Source: Oceanospirillum sanctuarii
Lineage (GTDB): Bacteria; Pseudomonadota; Gammaproteobacteria; Pseudomonadales; Halomonadaceae
NCBI RefSeq assembly: GCF_002150805.1
Contig: NZ_MTBA01000009.1
Location: forward strand, 1 to 64,000
Direction: 5' to 3'
Length of the DNA: 64,000 nt
Shown: in pieces, positions 43,874 through 53,405 of the stretch
Numbering within the stretch: position 1 is the stretch's first letter
Layout: each line of letters starts with the position of its first letter
Made by a program: the position numbers and the translations under genes
Notes under the pieces: model-generated
The model's database searches: none
Told to the model about the DNA's origin: nothing
The model's input: the letters and a program-made list of their open reading frames with translations, nothing else

Positions 43874-45511
43874 CTAAACTTTGAAGCGATGAATCAGCTG
43901 TTTCAGTTCGCCGGCCAGAGAACTCAGCTCAGTACTTGCCTGACGGGTCTGATCTGCAGAGTGTGAGCTGTCTTCTGACAGATCCACAATGCTGACCACG
44001 CTGGCGCTGATCTGTTCTGCCACGGCGGATTGCTGTTCAGCGGCACTGGCGATCTGGCTGATCATATCGTTCACCTGCAGCATGCCACGGGCGATCTCTT
44101 CCAGAGCGGCCTGAGTTTCGTCAGCTCGTTCCATGGTGGTTTTGGTGCTGGCAACACTGGCTTCCATCACACTAACCGCCTGTTTGGCACCGGCCTGCAG
44201 TTTTTCGATCATGGTTTCGATTTCGTGGGTGCTGTCCTGAGTACGGCTTGCCAGTGTCCGCACCTCATCGGCAACCACGGCAAAACCGCGACCCTGCTCG
44301 CCGGCTCGTGCCGCTTCAATGGCAGCGTTCAGAGCCAGCAGGTTGGTCTGCTCGGCGATACCCCCGATCACATCCAGAACCGAGGCGATATTGTTTGCCT
44401 GATCATCCAGCTGCTTAATCACATCGGTAGCACGACCCACTTCATCAGACAGTGCTGCGATGGTCTGAGTCGTCGCATCGATATCATCTTTGCCGGTATG
44501 GGTCTGTTTCTCGGCGTTGCGGGTGGTTTCTGCCGCACTGATCGCACTCTGGGCAACCTGATGAATGGTTGCTGCCATTTCGTTAATCGCCGTTGCCACC
44601 TGATCGGTCTCTGTTGTTTGGCGATGAATCGCTTCTGTGCTCTGGCTAGTTGCCTGAGTCAGCTGCTCCGCCGCAGAAGCCACTCGCTGGGTTGAACCGT
44701 CCACTTCACGAATCACCGACTGAATCTGATCCACAAACAGGTTGAATGAACGGGCCAGCTGGCTCATCTCATCATTACCGGAAGCATCCAGACGTTTGGT
44801 CAGATCACCTTCACCCTGACTGATGTTGCGCATAGCACGGTTGGTTTCGTCCATCGGCGTGATAATACTGTTGGCGATCAGGAAGAGTACCAGCACCGTA
44901 ATAGCAAGACCGATAACGGCGATAGTGACCTGGGAACCTGCGGTTTCCCAGAATGCTGCTTCCACATCATCGATATAGATACCGGTACCGATCACCCAGC
45001 CCCATGGCTTAAAGCCAGCAACGTAGGAGACCTTTTCCACAGGCTGATCAAAGCCCGGCTTCGGCCACAGGTAGCCTTCGTTGCCGCGACCTTTGGCTTT
45101 TACCGTATCGACAAAACTCTGGAACAGACGCTTGCCGTTCGGGTCTTCCAGTTTGGACAGATCTTTACCGTTAAGCGCAGGTTTGATTGGGTGCATCACC
45201 ACAACCGCCTGCATATCATTGATCCAGAAATAATCGTTGTCGCCATAACGCAGGGCTTCGATTGTTTTAATCGCCCGCTGTTTAGCTTGCTCTTCTGTTT
45301 GCTGCCCTGTTTTAAACGCCTCGTATTCGTGCTCCACCATGGCGACTGCACTTTCAACCAGGTGTTGGGTTTTGATCTGTTTTTCCTGAATCTGCATTTT
45401 GTAGGTCTGGTTCAGCGAGAAACTGACCAGAGCTACGATGCTCAGCACCGTAGTGATCACGACCAGGACCATACGAGGTTTAATGCCAATAGAACGTAAT
45501 ACTTGATTCAT
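43874..45511 (-). CDS. Methyl-accepting chemotaxis protein with single-cache sensor domain
   Basis: 545-aa receptor. TM1 is about residues 12-32, then a periplasmic sCache_2 domain ([24 protein letters not shown], then [16 protein letters not shown]), TM2 near 190-212, HAMP, and an MCP signalling domain with [43 protein letters not shown]. The sensor resembles that of the kinase at 38955, so it may sense a related small organic acid. The start at 45511 has GGAT upstream; the frame extends 14 codons further without support. Confidence 0.92.
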   Translation of the reverse strand: MNQVLRSIGIKPRMVLVVITTVLSIVALVSFSLNQTYKMQIQEKQIKTQHLVESAVAMVEHEYEAFKTGQQTEEQAKQRAIKTIEALRYGDNDYFWINDMQAVVVMHPIKPALNGKDLSKLEDPNGKRLFQSFVDTVKAKGRGNEGYLWPKPGFDQPVEKVSYVAGFKPWGWVIGTGIYIDDVEAAFWETAGSQVTIAVIGLAITVLVLFLIANSIITPMDETNRAMRNISQGEGDLTKRLDASGNDEMSQLARSFNLFVDQIQSVIREVDGSTQRVASAAEQLTQATSQSTEAIHRQTTETDQVATAINEMAATIHQVAQSAISAAETTRNAEKQTHTGKDDIDATTQTIAALSDEVGRATDVIKQLDDQANNIASVLDVIGGIAEQTNLLALNAAIEAARAGEQGRGFAVVADEVRTLASRTQDSTHEIETMIEKLQAGAKQAVSVMEASVASTKTTMERADETQAALEEIARGMLQVNDMISQIASAAEQQSAVAEQISASVVSIVDLSEDSSHSADQTRQASTELSSLAGELKQLIHRFKV

Positions 45512-45911
45512 AAAGGATCCACTGTAGTTCTGAATGCTAATCAAAAATGACAACGCCAGACCTTTGCAACGGGGCTTAAGCCCTTCTTGTTTCTTTCTTA
45601 TTGTTAGTCATGCTTTTTGTGGGGTTTTGCATTGTAAAGATTCGGTCTGAATCGGGTTTGATCTGGCTTAGGTTATTGCTGCTTTCAGTAAAATTTTTTC
45701 TTTCCGTGTTGTTTGATTTATTACGGATAACCATCCTGAGGGTAGTTAATTGTAATTTTGTCAGACTTTTTTACTACTGAGCCTTGGTCGTATGTACCTT
45801 TGCAAAAATGAGGGATTCGAGCTAAGAAAATCCGGCTGATTTTGCTGGGTGCGCTCAAGCAGCATGTATTGCATAATGTATTGATACAGCTTGCTTTTTA
45901 GGGAGAACTCA
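45512..45911. other. Divergent control region between chemoreceptor and Lon-like protease
   Basis: About 400 bp with no coding signal. A possible sigma-70 pair TTGCTG-N17-TGTATT lies near 45840-45870 for the protease gene. Confidence 0.45.
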
Positions 45912-48341
45912 ATGCAGGCACCTAAGCCTTTGGCGCAATCCCGCCTTAAAAAACGCTGCGTGAAGAAACGTCTGCCCGCCAGCACTGCACGCATCAAACC
46001 TCTGGATCGCTTTATCGGCCAGCAAAGGGCCGAACACGCGGTTCGTTTTGCTATCGCCGTACCAGATAAGGGTTATAACCTGTTTGCCGTAGGTGACAAT
46101 GGCTTAGGCAAGCGCACCATGCTGAAGCGCTTTCTGCAGCAGCACGCCTCCGCACAGTCGGCACCGGATGACTGGTGTTACGTCAATAACTTTGAGACTC
46201 CCCGCAAGCCCTGGGCGATTCGCCTGCCTGCCGGTATGGCTGTTCAGCTGAAAAAGGATATGGAAGCTTTGATCAAAGAGCTGCGCCATGCGATTCCGGC
46301 AGCTTTTGAGCAGGAAAGCTTTGTTGAAAAAGCCGAGTCGATCCGTGAAGACTTCTCTGAGCAGCAGGAAACCATGCTGAAAGAAGTTGCAGCGGAAGCC
46401 GGTAAGCACAAGCTCAAGCTGATTCTGCAGAACCCCGGCGGATACTCCTTTATGCCGGTGGATGAGGAAGGCGAAGCCTACGCTGTTAAAGATTTTAACG
46501 AGCTGCCGGAAGAAACCCGTCTGAGTTTCAAAGACAGCATCGAGCTGATGGAGAAAGATCTCCGTGCGGCCCTGCGCGATCTGGCGCACATGGAAAAGGA
46601 TATCCGTGAGAAGCAGCAGAAGCTGAACGAAAATATCACCCTGACTGCGATTCAACACTGGCTGTCGGAGCTGCGTGATAAGTACGCCGATCACGAGCGC
46701 GTATTGGATTACCTGAACGCGCTGCAGAAAGATCTGGTGGAGAATGTTGAGATCTTCCTAGAAGAAGATGAGAACACAGACGCGGTAACCCGTGCCTCCC
46801 CGGACCATAAGATTCCGGCCCGTTATCAGATCAATGTAATGTCCACCAACTGTCCGGATTCCGGTGCCCCTCTGGTGATCGAGGATATGCCGACCCACAA
46901 TAATCTGGTCGGCCATCTGGAAAACGTCACCTACATGGGTACCGTTGCCACGGACTTCTCCCTGATCCGTGCCGGTGCGCTGCATAAGGCCAATGGCGGT
47001 TTCCTGATTCTGGATGCGGGTAAGTTACTGCAGCAGCCGTATGCCTGGGATGGTCTGAAACTCGCCCTGCGTACCGGTTGTCTGCGTATCGATACGCTGG
47101 AGAAGCAGCTAACCCTATCCGGTAATGTCAGTCTTGAGCCGGAGCCGATGGAGCTGAATGTGACTGTTGCGCTCCTCGGGGACGCCGAGCAGTACTATCT
47201 GCTGCAGCGCTACGATCCGGACTTTGGCGAGCTGTTCAAAGTGCTGGCAGAGTTTGAAAGTGATATGCCGCGCAACGAGGAGAACGAATCCCTCTACGCC
47301 CGACTGATCAGCTCTATGGTGAAAGAGGATGATCTTCTGCCTCTGAATCGTGATGCCCTGATGAAGGTGATCGAAGTGGGTGCCCGTCAGGCGGAGCATC
47401 AGAATCGCTTATCACTGAATGCGGCGGATCTGAAACACCTGCTGCGCGAGGCGCACTACTGGGCGACTTCTGAGCAGAAGGAGCAGATAGATGCTCAGGC
47501 GGTGGATCAGGCTTTAGGTGGCCGCGAATACCGCTCCGGTCATATCCGTGAACGCATGTTCAACAATATCCATGACGGCACCATCCTGATCGATACTCAG
47601 GGTGAGAAAGTCGGGCAGGTCAACGGCCTTACGGTGTTGCGTATCGGTGAAAGTGAGTTTGGTCAGCCAAGCCGCATCACAGGTACGGTGCGCTATGGTA
47701 ACGGCGAAGTTCTGGATATCGAACGCAGTGTTCAGCTGGGTGGTGCTTTGCACTCCAAGGGTGTGATGATCCTCAGCTCCTTCCTGAATGCTCAGTTTGG
47801 TGTCGATGAGCCGCTGCCGTTGTCAGCAAGCCTGGGTTTCGAACAATCCTATAATGGTGTCGATGGCGACAGTGCATCTTTGGGCGAGCTGGTGTGTCTA
47901 TTATCGGCCATGTCCGGCATTGCGGTTAAGCAGTCGCTGGCGGTTACCGGTTCCATGAACCAGTTTGGCGAAGTTCAGCCGATTGGTGGGGTAAATGAGA
48001 AGATCGAAGGCTTCTTTGCGACCTGTAAAGAGCGCGGTCTGACCGGAGAGCAGGGCGTGATCATTCCGGTACAGAATATCGACAACCTGATGCTGAGCGA
48101 TGAAGTGATCGATGCCTGTGCCGAAGGTCAGTTCGCCATCTACGCTGTTGAACATGCGGAGCAGGCGATCAAGCTGATGACCGGCGTACCTGCGGGTACT
48201 GCTAATGAAAAAGGACATTTTGCTCAGAACACCCTCTATGGGAAAATACAGCAACGTCTTAAAGGGCTGCGCAATAAGCAGCAGGGCAAAGGGAAGAGCA
48301 AGCGTAAAAAGACCGCCAAAAAGAGTGAAGAGAAAGCTTAG
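45912..48341 (+). CDS. Lon-related ATP-dependent protease
   Basis: 809-aa AAA+ protease of the Lon-like family common in proteobacteria (distinct from canonical Lon: no LAN domain). A Walker A-like GDNGLGKRT is near residue 70, a long helical insert with EKDIREKQQKL follows, and then ALHKANGGFLILDA as the Walker B region. The C-terminal S16 protease domain has catalytic Ser654 in DGDSASLGE and Lys697 in GGVNEKIEGFF. The tail is Lys-rich. ATG at 45912 has GGGAG at correct spacing. The family's role is poorly known. Confidence 0.92.
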   Translation: MQAPKPLAQSRLKKRCVKKRLPASTARIKPLDRFIGQQRAEHAVRFAIAVPDKGYNLFAVGDNGLGKRTMLKRFLQQHASAQSAPDDWCYVNNFETPRKPWAIRLPAGMAVQLKKDMEALIKELRHAIPAAFEQESFVEKAESIREDFSEQQETMLKEVAAEAGKHKLKLILQNPGGYSFMPVDEEGEAYAVKDFNELPEETRLSFKDSIELMEKDLRAALRDLAHMEKDIREKQQKLNENITLTAIQHWLSELRDKYADHERVLDYLNALQKDLVENVEIFLEEDENTDAVTRASPDHKIPARYQINVMSTNCPDSGAPLVIEDMPTHNNLVGHLENVTYMGTVATDFSLIRAGALHKANGGFLILDAGKLLQQPYAWDGLKLALRTGCLRIDTLEKQLTLSGNVSLEPEPMELNVTVALLGDAEQYYLLQRYDPDFGELFKVLAEFESDMPRNEENESLYARLISSMVKEDDLLPLNRDALMKVIEVGARQAEHQNRLSLNAADLKHLLREAHYWATSEQKEQIDAQAVDQALGGREYRSGHIRERMFNNIHDGTILIDTQGEKVGQVNGLTVLRIGESEFGQPSRITGTVRYGNGEVLDIERSVQLGGALHSKGVMILSSFLNAQFGVDEPLPLSASLGFEQSYNGVDGDSASLGELVCLLSAMSGIAVKQSLAVTGSMNQFGEVQPIGGVNEKIEGFFATCKERGLTGEQGVIIPVQNIDNLMLSDEVIDACAEGQFAIYAVEHAEQAIKLMTGVPAGTANEKGHFAQNTLYGKIQQRLKGLRNKQQGKGKSKRKKTAKKSEEKA

Positions 48342-48432
48342 GCTTTCTCTTTAACAGGCTCGTGCTCGTTTACTCAGATTAATCGATTGTGGCGGTAATA
48401 AACTTCTCAACTAAGCGGATTTCTAAAGAAAG

Positions 48433-48891
48433 ATGACACAACAGATGGCCGTGCTACTGGCCGTTATTGCAGTAGCTATTATTATCGCTCTGGGTGTTTA
48501 TGCCCTGAAACTGCGTAAGCAGGTTGAGCAGCGTGAAGAAGAGCGTTTGAAGGCGCTGGCAGAAGTAGAAACCCAGGCCCGTATCAAAACCATGGAGAAT
48601 ATCCATACGGTTTGTCAGGCACTGGTTCAGGGGCAGGTGGATGTGATGGAAGCCTGCATCCGTGTTCGTACCCTGGTCGATATTATTGAGCCGGACTGGT
48701 TTGATAAGGCAGAGCTGAAAGTTTTTGCTGAGATCACCCGTCGTGGAGAGCACTTTGCTACCCATCAGGCCCGTAAAGAGTTGCCGAAGCAGGAGCGCAT
48801 GAAGCAGGATCTGGAGCGTATTGCTCTGGAAGGTGAATACCATGATGCAGCCCTTGAAGGTGCACGCTGGTTGCTGCAACAGAAGCCCTGA
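48433..48891 (+). CDS. DUF2489-like single-TM protein
   Basis: 152-aa protein with one N-terminal TM (VLLAVIAVAIIIALGVYAL), a short coiled coil and a helical C-terminal domain (CQALVQGQVDVMEACIRVRTLVDIIEPDW). The pattern resembles DUF2489, a gammaproteobacterial family of unknown role. It lies 90 bp after the Lon-like protease on the same strand. Confidence 0.7.
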   Translation: MTQQMAVLLAVIAVAIIIALGVYALKLRKQVEQREEERLKALAEVETQARIKTMENIHTVCQALVQGQVDVMEACIRVRTLVDIIEPDWFDKAELKVFAEITRRGEHFATHQARKELPKQERMKQDLERIALEGEYHDAALEGARWLLQQKP

Positions 48892-48971
48892 GTCATTGAA
48901 TTAAGCTTTTGATCTGAAAGCTGTCTATCTGATATGAGCGTCGGACGGGTGATCGGTCGACGGGTAAGAAT

Positions 48972-49436
48972 ATGATCAATATTAACGATAAGCTGAAGTC
49001 CCTGCGTACCGGTGACGGAACCCGCAAGGCTAAAGCGAAAGAGACCAGCGGCGTAGGTAAGACCCGCAGTTTTACCGATCATCTGGTGCAGCAGGTTGAT
49101 GAGATCAGCCGTCCGAGTCTGAACGAAGAGCTGACCCGTATCCGGGAAGCGCTGGATGATGCTTCCCATAATCTTGAGCGTAATCCGACCATCGGTAATC
49201 TTGAGATCTATCGGGCGCTGCTGAGCAACCTGATCGGTAAGGCCACCAAGGGCGCTTACGAAGTGGAAGGTGTTGGCCCCGGCTGGAGTCTGACCGATAA
49301 GCACCATGTGATTCGTAAGATCGACGAGGAAGCGGAAGAGCTTCTGCTGCTGGTGCTGAACGAGCAGAAAGATACCCTGAAGATCGCGGCGAAACTGACG
49401 CACCTGAAAGGTTTGGTGGTGGATCTGTTGTCCTGA
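48972..49436 (+). CDS. YaaR-like (DUF327) protein
   Basis: 154-aa soluble helical protein with a basic N-terminus (about 35 residues) followed by FTDHLVQQVDE, LEIYRALLSNLIGKATKGAYEVEGVG and a C-terminal IDEEAEELLLLVLNEQK. The length and pattern fit the YaaR/DUF327 family of unknown function, which I assign with moderate certainty. It ends 56 bp before a strong terminator. Confidence 0.6.
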   Translation: MININDKLKSLRTGDGTRKAKAKETSGVGKTRSFTDHLVQQVDEISRPSLNEELTRIREALDDASHNLERNPTIGNLEIYRALLSNLIGKATKGAYEVEGVGPGWSLTDKHHVIRKIDEEAEELLLLVLNEQKDTLKIAAKLTHLKGLVVDLLS

Positions 49437-49491
49437 TCTGGTTAACTCAGACGTAGCATCAGTAAGTATCACAACATTATGAAGCACAACA

Positions 49492-49528
49492 AAAAAAACG
49501 GCTGATTGAAGAATCGGCCGTTTTTTTA
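49492..49528 (+). terminator. Terminator after the YaaR-like gene
   Basis: AAAAAACGGC stem to GCCGTTTTTTT, extended by TGATT/AATCG, with eight A left and seven T right. Confidence 0.9.
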
Positions 49529-49626
49529 TGGCTCTGATAAATAGAGCGAGTGATTGGCGCACTCTTGGCTGTTCAGGCATTGTTTGGTTTGGCTGTTCAG
49601 CATTGTTTGGATAGCAAATCGCAGGC

Positions 49627-49658
49627 AAAAAAAAGCCCCCACCAAAGTTGGCGGGGGC
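49627..49658 (-). terminator. Strong minus-strand terminator with no gene upstream
   Basis: GCCCCC/GGGGGC stem extended by ACCA/TGGC (one mismatch), followed on the minus strand by eight T (49634-49627). Confidence 0.8.
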
Positions 49659-49751
49659 GGAAGTATATATGCAAGAGCTAACAGAGGGTCTCTCAAAAGA
49701 GATCTTTCCTTCAGAGACTACCCTAGTCTCCAGCCAGAAAGTGTTCAGAGT

Positions 49752-49779
49752 AAAAAAGCCACCTCATGGAGGAGATGGC
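49752..49779 (-). terminator. Internal minus-strand terminator of the candidate RNA
   Basis: GCCATCTC pairs with GAGGTGGC (one G-U) around a 6-nt loop and is followed by six T on the minus strand. Confidence 0.65.
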
Positions 49780-50270
49780 CAAACGCTGGACAAACCCGTT
49801 TGCAAATTTATAACGCGCCTTCAAACACTGGAAAATGCTGCGCGACCCTATGGCGCATAATACTAAAGGCGAACATGTATTCGGTCAATCTGGAATGGTT
49901 TGTTTTAATGTAAAAAAAGGTTTACGCATTACGTTTATTCTATGAAGGTATTTAATTACAGAATAATCTTTTGGTTTGGGCTGGTATTTTTGGGCTGATT
50001 TTGTAGTCTAGGCACTGTTTTGAACCCTGAATCGATTCTGGTTTGAGTTAATCCAGTGAAATCATCCGGGTTAATGAGAAAAAGCAGAAAATCAAACCAG
50101 TAAATAGCGGGTGATCCATTTTCTCTGTTCGACGTTACAAACGAGAATGCCGGGTCACGCTTTGCAGTTGCTGCAGTGTGTTTTCAGGCAGAAACTGGCG
50201 GTATGATTAAATTCGATCAAAACAAAAACAAATCGACAAAAGCAATAAAACGACGCAAAGGCTTCTGAAC

Positions 50271-50843
50271 ATGACCAAGCAGGTTGAGTTTTTTTACGAC
50301 ATCGTTAGCCCATACAGCTACCTGGCAGCAGTGCAGCTGGAAGAACTGGAAAAGCAGACTGGTTGTGAAGTGCTTTGGCAGCCGCTCTTTCTGCCCGGTT
50401 TGTTTAAGCTGATCGGAAATCAGCCACCTCAAACGCTCCCGGAAAAGAAAACCTACCTGTTTGATCAGGATCTGCCACGCATGGCCCGCTACCTTCAGGT
50501 GCCTTATAACAAGCCGGCCAGTTTTCCCTGTAATACTGTTTATGTGATGCGCGCTTTGATGAGTTTGCCCAATAAGATTCGTGCGGAAAAGAGTCTCGCG
50601 CTTTATGAGCTTTTCTGGGGCGAAGGGCAGGACATCATCAATGACGATACTATTCTCTCCCTTCTGGGGCAGGAAGCGCTGGACTATTGCAAAAGCGATG
50701 CCGGTAAAGCGGCCTTGATTGACAATACTCAGAGGGCTGCTGACAAAGGTGCTTTCGGTGCACCAACCTTGTTTGTGGATGATGAGGTCTTTTTTGGCTG
50801 TGACCGTATGGCGCAGTTGAAGTACCATCTGCAGCAAGCCTGA
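50271..50843 (+). CDS. DsbA-family 2-hydroxychromene-2-carboxylate isomerase-like protein
   Basis: 190-aa thioredoxin-fold protein of the HCCA isomerase / kappa-GST group. N-terminal FFYDIVSPYSYLAAVQLEEL has the catalytic Ser in place of a CxxC, and the C-terminus has GAFGAPTLFVDDEVFFGCDRM. Relatives isomerise 2-hydroxychromene-2-carboxylate in naphthalene degradation or act as glutathione-dependent thiol enzymes; no aromatic pathway is adjacent, so the substrate is open. AAAGG precedes the ATG. Confidence 0.85.
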   Translation: MTKQVEFFYDIVSPYSYLAAVQLEELEKQTGCEVLWQPLFLPGLFKLIGNQPPQTLPEKKTYLFDQDLPRMARYLQVPYNKPASFPCNTVYVMRALMSLPNKIRAEKSLALYELFWGEGQDIINDDTILSLLGQEALDYCKSDAGKAALIDNTQRAADKGAFGAPTLFVDDEVFFGCDRMAQLKYHLQQA

Positions 50844-50861
50844 TGGGATCATATTTTCAGG

Positions 50862-50907
50862 CCCCGGTTGGCCGACTGATTCGCTGTCAGGTCAACCGGG
50901 GTTTTTT
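50862..50907 (+). terminator. Terminator of the DsbA-like gene
   Basis: CCCCGGTTGGCC pairs with GGTCAACCGGGG (one mismatch) and is followed by six T. Confidence 0.85.
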
Positions 50908-50960
50908 ATTGCCCGTATAAGTGTCCGTTTTATCTTTATCCTATTTATTCTGGAGTCACT

Positions 50961-51575
50961 ATGTTTACCGGTATTGTTCAGGGCCGTGCGCCACTGGTTG
51001 AGCTTGTCGAGAAAGAAAACTTCCGTACCCATGTGGTGGAGCTGCCGGATGAGCTGCTTGCAGGTCTTGAAACAGGTGCCAGTGTTGCCCATAACGGCTG
51101 CTGCCTGACGGTAACCGAGATCAATGGCAACCGGATCAGCTTTGATCTGATGCAGGAAACTCTGCGCCTCACTAACCTTGGTGATCTGACGCTGGGTGAT
51201 GAGGTGAATATCGAGCGTGCCGCACGCTTTGGCGATGAGATTGGTGGTCACTCTATGTCGGGTCACATTATGTGTACTACAGAGGTCAAAGAGATCGTCG
51301 AGTCTGAAAACAACTATCAGATCTGGTTTGCGCTGCCAGCAGGTTATGAGAAGTACGTTTTTGAGAAAGGCTATATCGGTATCGACGGCATCAGCCTGAC
51401 GGTTGGCGCTTTAAAAGAGGGTAGCTTCAGTGTGAATCTGATTCCTGAGACCCTTGAGCGTACTGTGATCGCGCAGCGCAAAGTCGGCAGCCGTATTAAT
51501 ATAGAAATTGACCCTCAGACTCAGGCGATTGTGGATACCGTTGAACGTGTAATGGCGAACCAGAAACTGGGTTGA
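50961..51575 (+). CDS. ribE: Riboflavin synthase alpha subunit
   Basis: 204-aa trimeric enzyme dismutating two 6,7-dimethyl-8-ribityllumazine to riboflavin. It consists of two related lumazine-binding barrels: MFTGIVQG with GHSMSGH in the first, and GISLTVG with [13 protein letters not shown] in the second. GGAG precedes the ATG. The gene stands alone, without other rib genes; no FMN riboswitch was seen in the 53 bp between the upstream terminator and the start. Confidence 0.94.
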   Translation: MFTGIVQGRAPLVELVEKENFRTHVVELPDELLAGLETGASVAHNGCCLTVTEINGNRISFDLMQETLRLTNLGDLTLGDEVNIERAARFGDEIGGHSMSGHIMCTTEVKEIVESENNYQIWFALPAGYEKYVFEKGYIGIDGISLTVGALKEGSFSVNLIPETLERTVIAQRKVGSRINIEIDPQTQAIVDTVERVMANQKLG

Positions 51576-51614
51576 TGCCTGCAAGGGTTTGACTGCCGGG
51601 TCAGCCAGCCGCAT

Positions 51615-51657
51615 AAAAAAAGAGGCTTAACCTGAAAAGGGTTAAGCTTCTTTTTTA
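51615..51657 (+). terminator. Terminator of ribE
   Basis: Long stem AAGAGGCTTAACC/GGTTAAGCTTCTT with seven A before and six T after. Confidence 0.88.
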
Positions 51658-51913
51658 GGCTCACTTTCACTGATTTATTTCCACTACAGATCGGTATTGC
51701 TCATAAAAACCACCAAAAGAAAAGGCGGAAACAGCGCTTTTTTTGTGCAAAGCAGCAGAAACAGGCTATTTTTTGCTGCAATGCGGTGCGTCAAAACCTG
51801 TTGCCAACTTTTTTAAGAAAATCGATAGAGTTTCTGCTCTGTTTGCTCGATTTTTACCCTACTTTTGGCTAAGATTGCCGCAAATGCAGCTTTGACTGTA
51901 TAGCTAATTGTTG

Positions 51914-51951
51914 AAACCTGGAAACTACCCTTTCCGGGTTTTGTTGTTTTT
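51914..51951 (+). terminator. Attenuator-like hairpin 22 bp before the purine permease
   Basis: AAACCTGGAAA (51914-51924) pairs with TTTCCGGGTTT (51931-51941, one G-U), followed by TGTTGTTTTT. Its position just before the start codon suggests conditional termination. Confidence 0.6.
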
Positions 51952-51973
51952 GGACTGGTTTAGGGCACAACCC

Positions 51974-53263
51974 ATGCTGGAAAAATTGTTTAAGCTCAGC
52001 GAGCACAATACCAACGTAAAAACCGAAGTTGTTGCAGGTATCACAACCTACCTGACGATGGCTTACATCATCTTTGTTAACCCATCGATTCTGAAACTGG
52101 CAGGTATGGATTACGGCGCTGTGTTCGTCGCAACCTGTTTGGCAGCAGCGATCGGTACCCTGATCATGGGTCTGTGGGCTAACTACCCAATCGCGCTGGC
52201 TCCGGGCATGGGCCTGAACGCCTTCTTCACCTTCACGGTTGTGATGGAGATGGGCTACAGCTGGCAGTCTGCACTGGGTGCGGTGTTTTTCTCCGGTCTG
52301 ATCTTCACGGTTCTGAGTCTGTTCAAGATTCGTGAGTGGATCATCAACAGTATCCCTCTGTCCCTGCGACTGGGTATTGCCGCCGGTATCGGTCTGTTCC
52401 TGGCGCTGATCGCTCTGAAGAGTGCAGGCATTGTGGTAGACAGCCCTGCGACTCTGGTGACTATGGGTGATTTGTCCGACCCTAAAGTGATTCTGGCGAT
52501 TGTCGGTTTCTTTATTATCGTGTCTCTGTCTTACCGCCGTGTTCTGGGTTCCGTAATGATCGGTATTCTGGTGGTAACCGTTCTGTCTATCGTAATGGGC
52601 CTGAACGAGCTGAACGGTGTGGTTTCTGCACCACCAAGTCTGGCGCCTACCTTTATGGAAATGGATCTGGCTGGCGCACTTGAAGTGGGTATGCTGAGCA
52701 TCATTTTCGCTTTCCTGTTTGTGGATCTGTTCGACACTTCCGGTACGCTGGTTGCGGTTGCTCAACAGGGTGGTCTGCTGGATAAAGACAAGCGTCTGCC
52801 ACGTCTGGGCCGTGCGCTGATGTCAGACAGTACTGCGACTATGGCGGGTGCTGCTCTGGGTACTTCTACTACCACCAGTTATATCGAAAGTACTGCGGGT
52901 ATCTCTGCAGGTGGCCGTACTGGTCTGACTGCTGTGGTGGTTGCCGGTCTTTTCCTGCTGTCTCTGTTCTTCTCTCCTCTGGCGGGTTCTGTACCGGCTT
53001 ATGCCACCGCTGGTGCGCTGTTCTACGTTGCGGTTCTGATGACTGCAGGTCTGGCAGAAGTGGATTGGAAAGATCTGACGGAAGCGGCTCCGGTATTTGT
53101 TGCTGCGATCGCTATGCCGCTGACCTTCTCTATCGCGAACGGTATCGCTTTCGGCTTTATCACTTACGCCGGTATCAAGCTGCTGTCCGGTCGTCGTGAA
53201 GATGTGTCTCTGAGCGTTCTGGTTCTGGCTGCTCTGTTTGTTGTTAAATTTGTTGTTGCCTAA
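51974..53263 (+). CDS. NCS2 purine permease (AzgA/adenine-guanine-hypoxanthine type)
   Basis: 429-aa inner-membrane proton symporter of the AzgA-like branch. Signatures: TEVVAGITTYLTMAYIIFVNPSIL, ALAPGMGLNAFFTF (TM3 with conserved Asn), FLFVDLFDTSGTLVAVAQQGGLL and GTSTTTSYIESTAGISAGGRTGLTAV. Substrates of the branch are adenine, guanine and hypoxanthine. It lies 140 bp before apt, and the window also encodes adenine deaminase, so purine-base uptake and salvage is a coherent reading. The start at 51974 has AGGG upstream. Confidence 0.9.
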   Translation: MLEKLFKLSEHNTNVKTEVVAGITTYLTMAYIIFVNPSILKLAGMDYGAVFVATCLAAAIGTLIMGLWANYPIALAPGMGLNAFFTFTVVMEMGYSWQSALGAVFFSGLIFTVLSLFKIREWIINSIPLSLRLGIAAGIGLFLALIALKSAGIVVDSPATLVTMGDLSDPKVILAIVGFFIIVSLSYRRVLGSVMIGILVVTVLSIVMGLNELNGVVSAPPSLAPTFMEMDLAGALEVGMLSIIFAFLFVDLFDTSGTLVAVAQQGGLLDKDKRLPRLGRALMSDSTATMAGAALGTSTTTSYIESTAGISAGGRTGLTAVVVAGLFLLSLFFSPLAGSVPAYATAGALFYVAVLMTAGLAEVDWKDLTEAAPVFVAAIAMPLTFSIANGIAFGFITYAGIKLLSGRREDVSLSVLVLAALFVVKFVVA

Positions 53264-53405
53264 CCGAGACTCAGGCTGCTGAAAAGCAGTTTAAATGCCG
53301 ACCCTAGGGTCGGCATTTGCATGTCTGTGGATCTGATTTTGTTCAACGCTGGCAGGATGATCAGCGTCACTGATGCGGAGCATCCGTTTTAGAAAAGGTT
53401 TACCC

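Larger units (their letters stand above)
49627..49853 (-). ncRNA. Candidate structured small RNA on the minus strand
   Basis: On the minus strand a sigma-70-like promoter (TTGACC 49888-49883, N17, TAGTAT 49865-49860) would start RNA near 49853. The RNA contains a hairpin with U6 tail (49779-49752), a 7-bp stem GAGACTA/TAGTCTC (49730-49714), a TCTCT/AGAGA stem (49702-49689) and a final GC-rich hairpin with U8 (49658-49627). This gives products of about 100 or 225 nt. No protein frame fits. The RNA family is not recognised. Confidence 0.45.
49437..50270. other. 834-bp gene-free region with dense hairpins
   Basis: Contains the terminator at 49492-49528 and a minus-strand candidate RNA locus (49627-49888). 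The rest, 49890-50270, is AT-rich and has no recognised element beyond the upstream region of the DsbA-like gene. Plus-strand frames at 49554-49913 and 49648-49860 run through hairpins and look non-coding. Confidence 0.6.
51576..51973. other. Leader region of the purine permease gene
   Basis: About 400 bp. After the ribE terminator it holds several AT-rich stems (for example GCAGCA/TGCTGC near 51762-51779) and an attenuator-like hairpin at 51914-51951. I looked for the purine-riboswitch core and did not find it. Confidence 0.5.

Noticed and set aside
49554-49913. Plus-strand frames of 119 and 70 aa near 49.7 kb
   Set aside because: They read through several hairpins and terminators; the frame has no plausible ribosome site and the predicted peptides look random.
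51660-51973. Purine riboswitch before the NCS2 permease
   Set aside because: The conserved core stretches of the purine aptamer could not be found in the leader; only the terminator-like stem remains.
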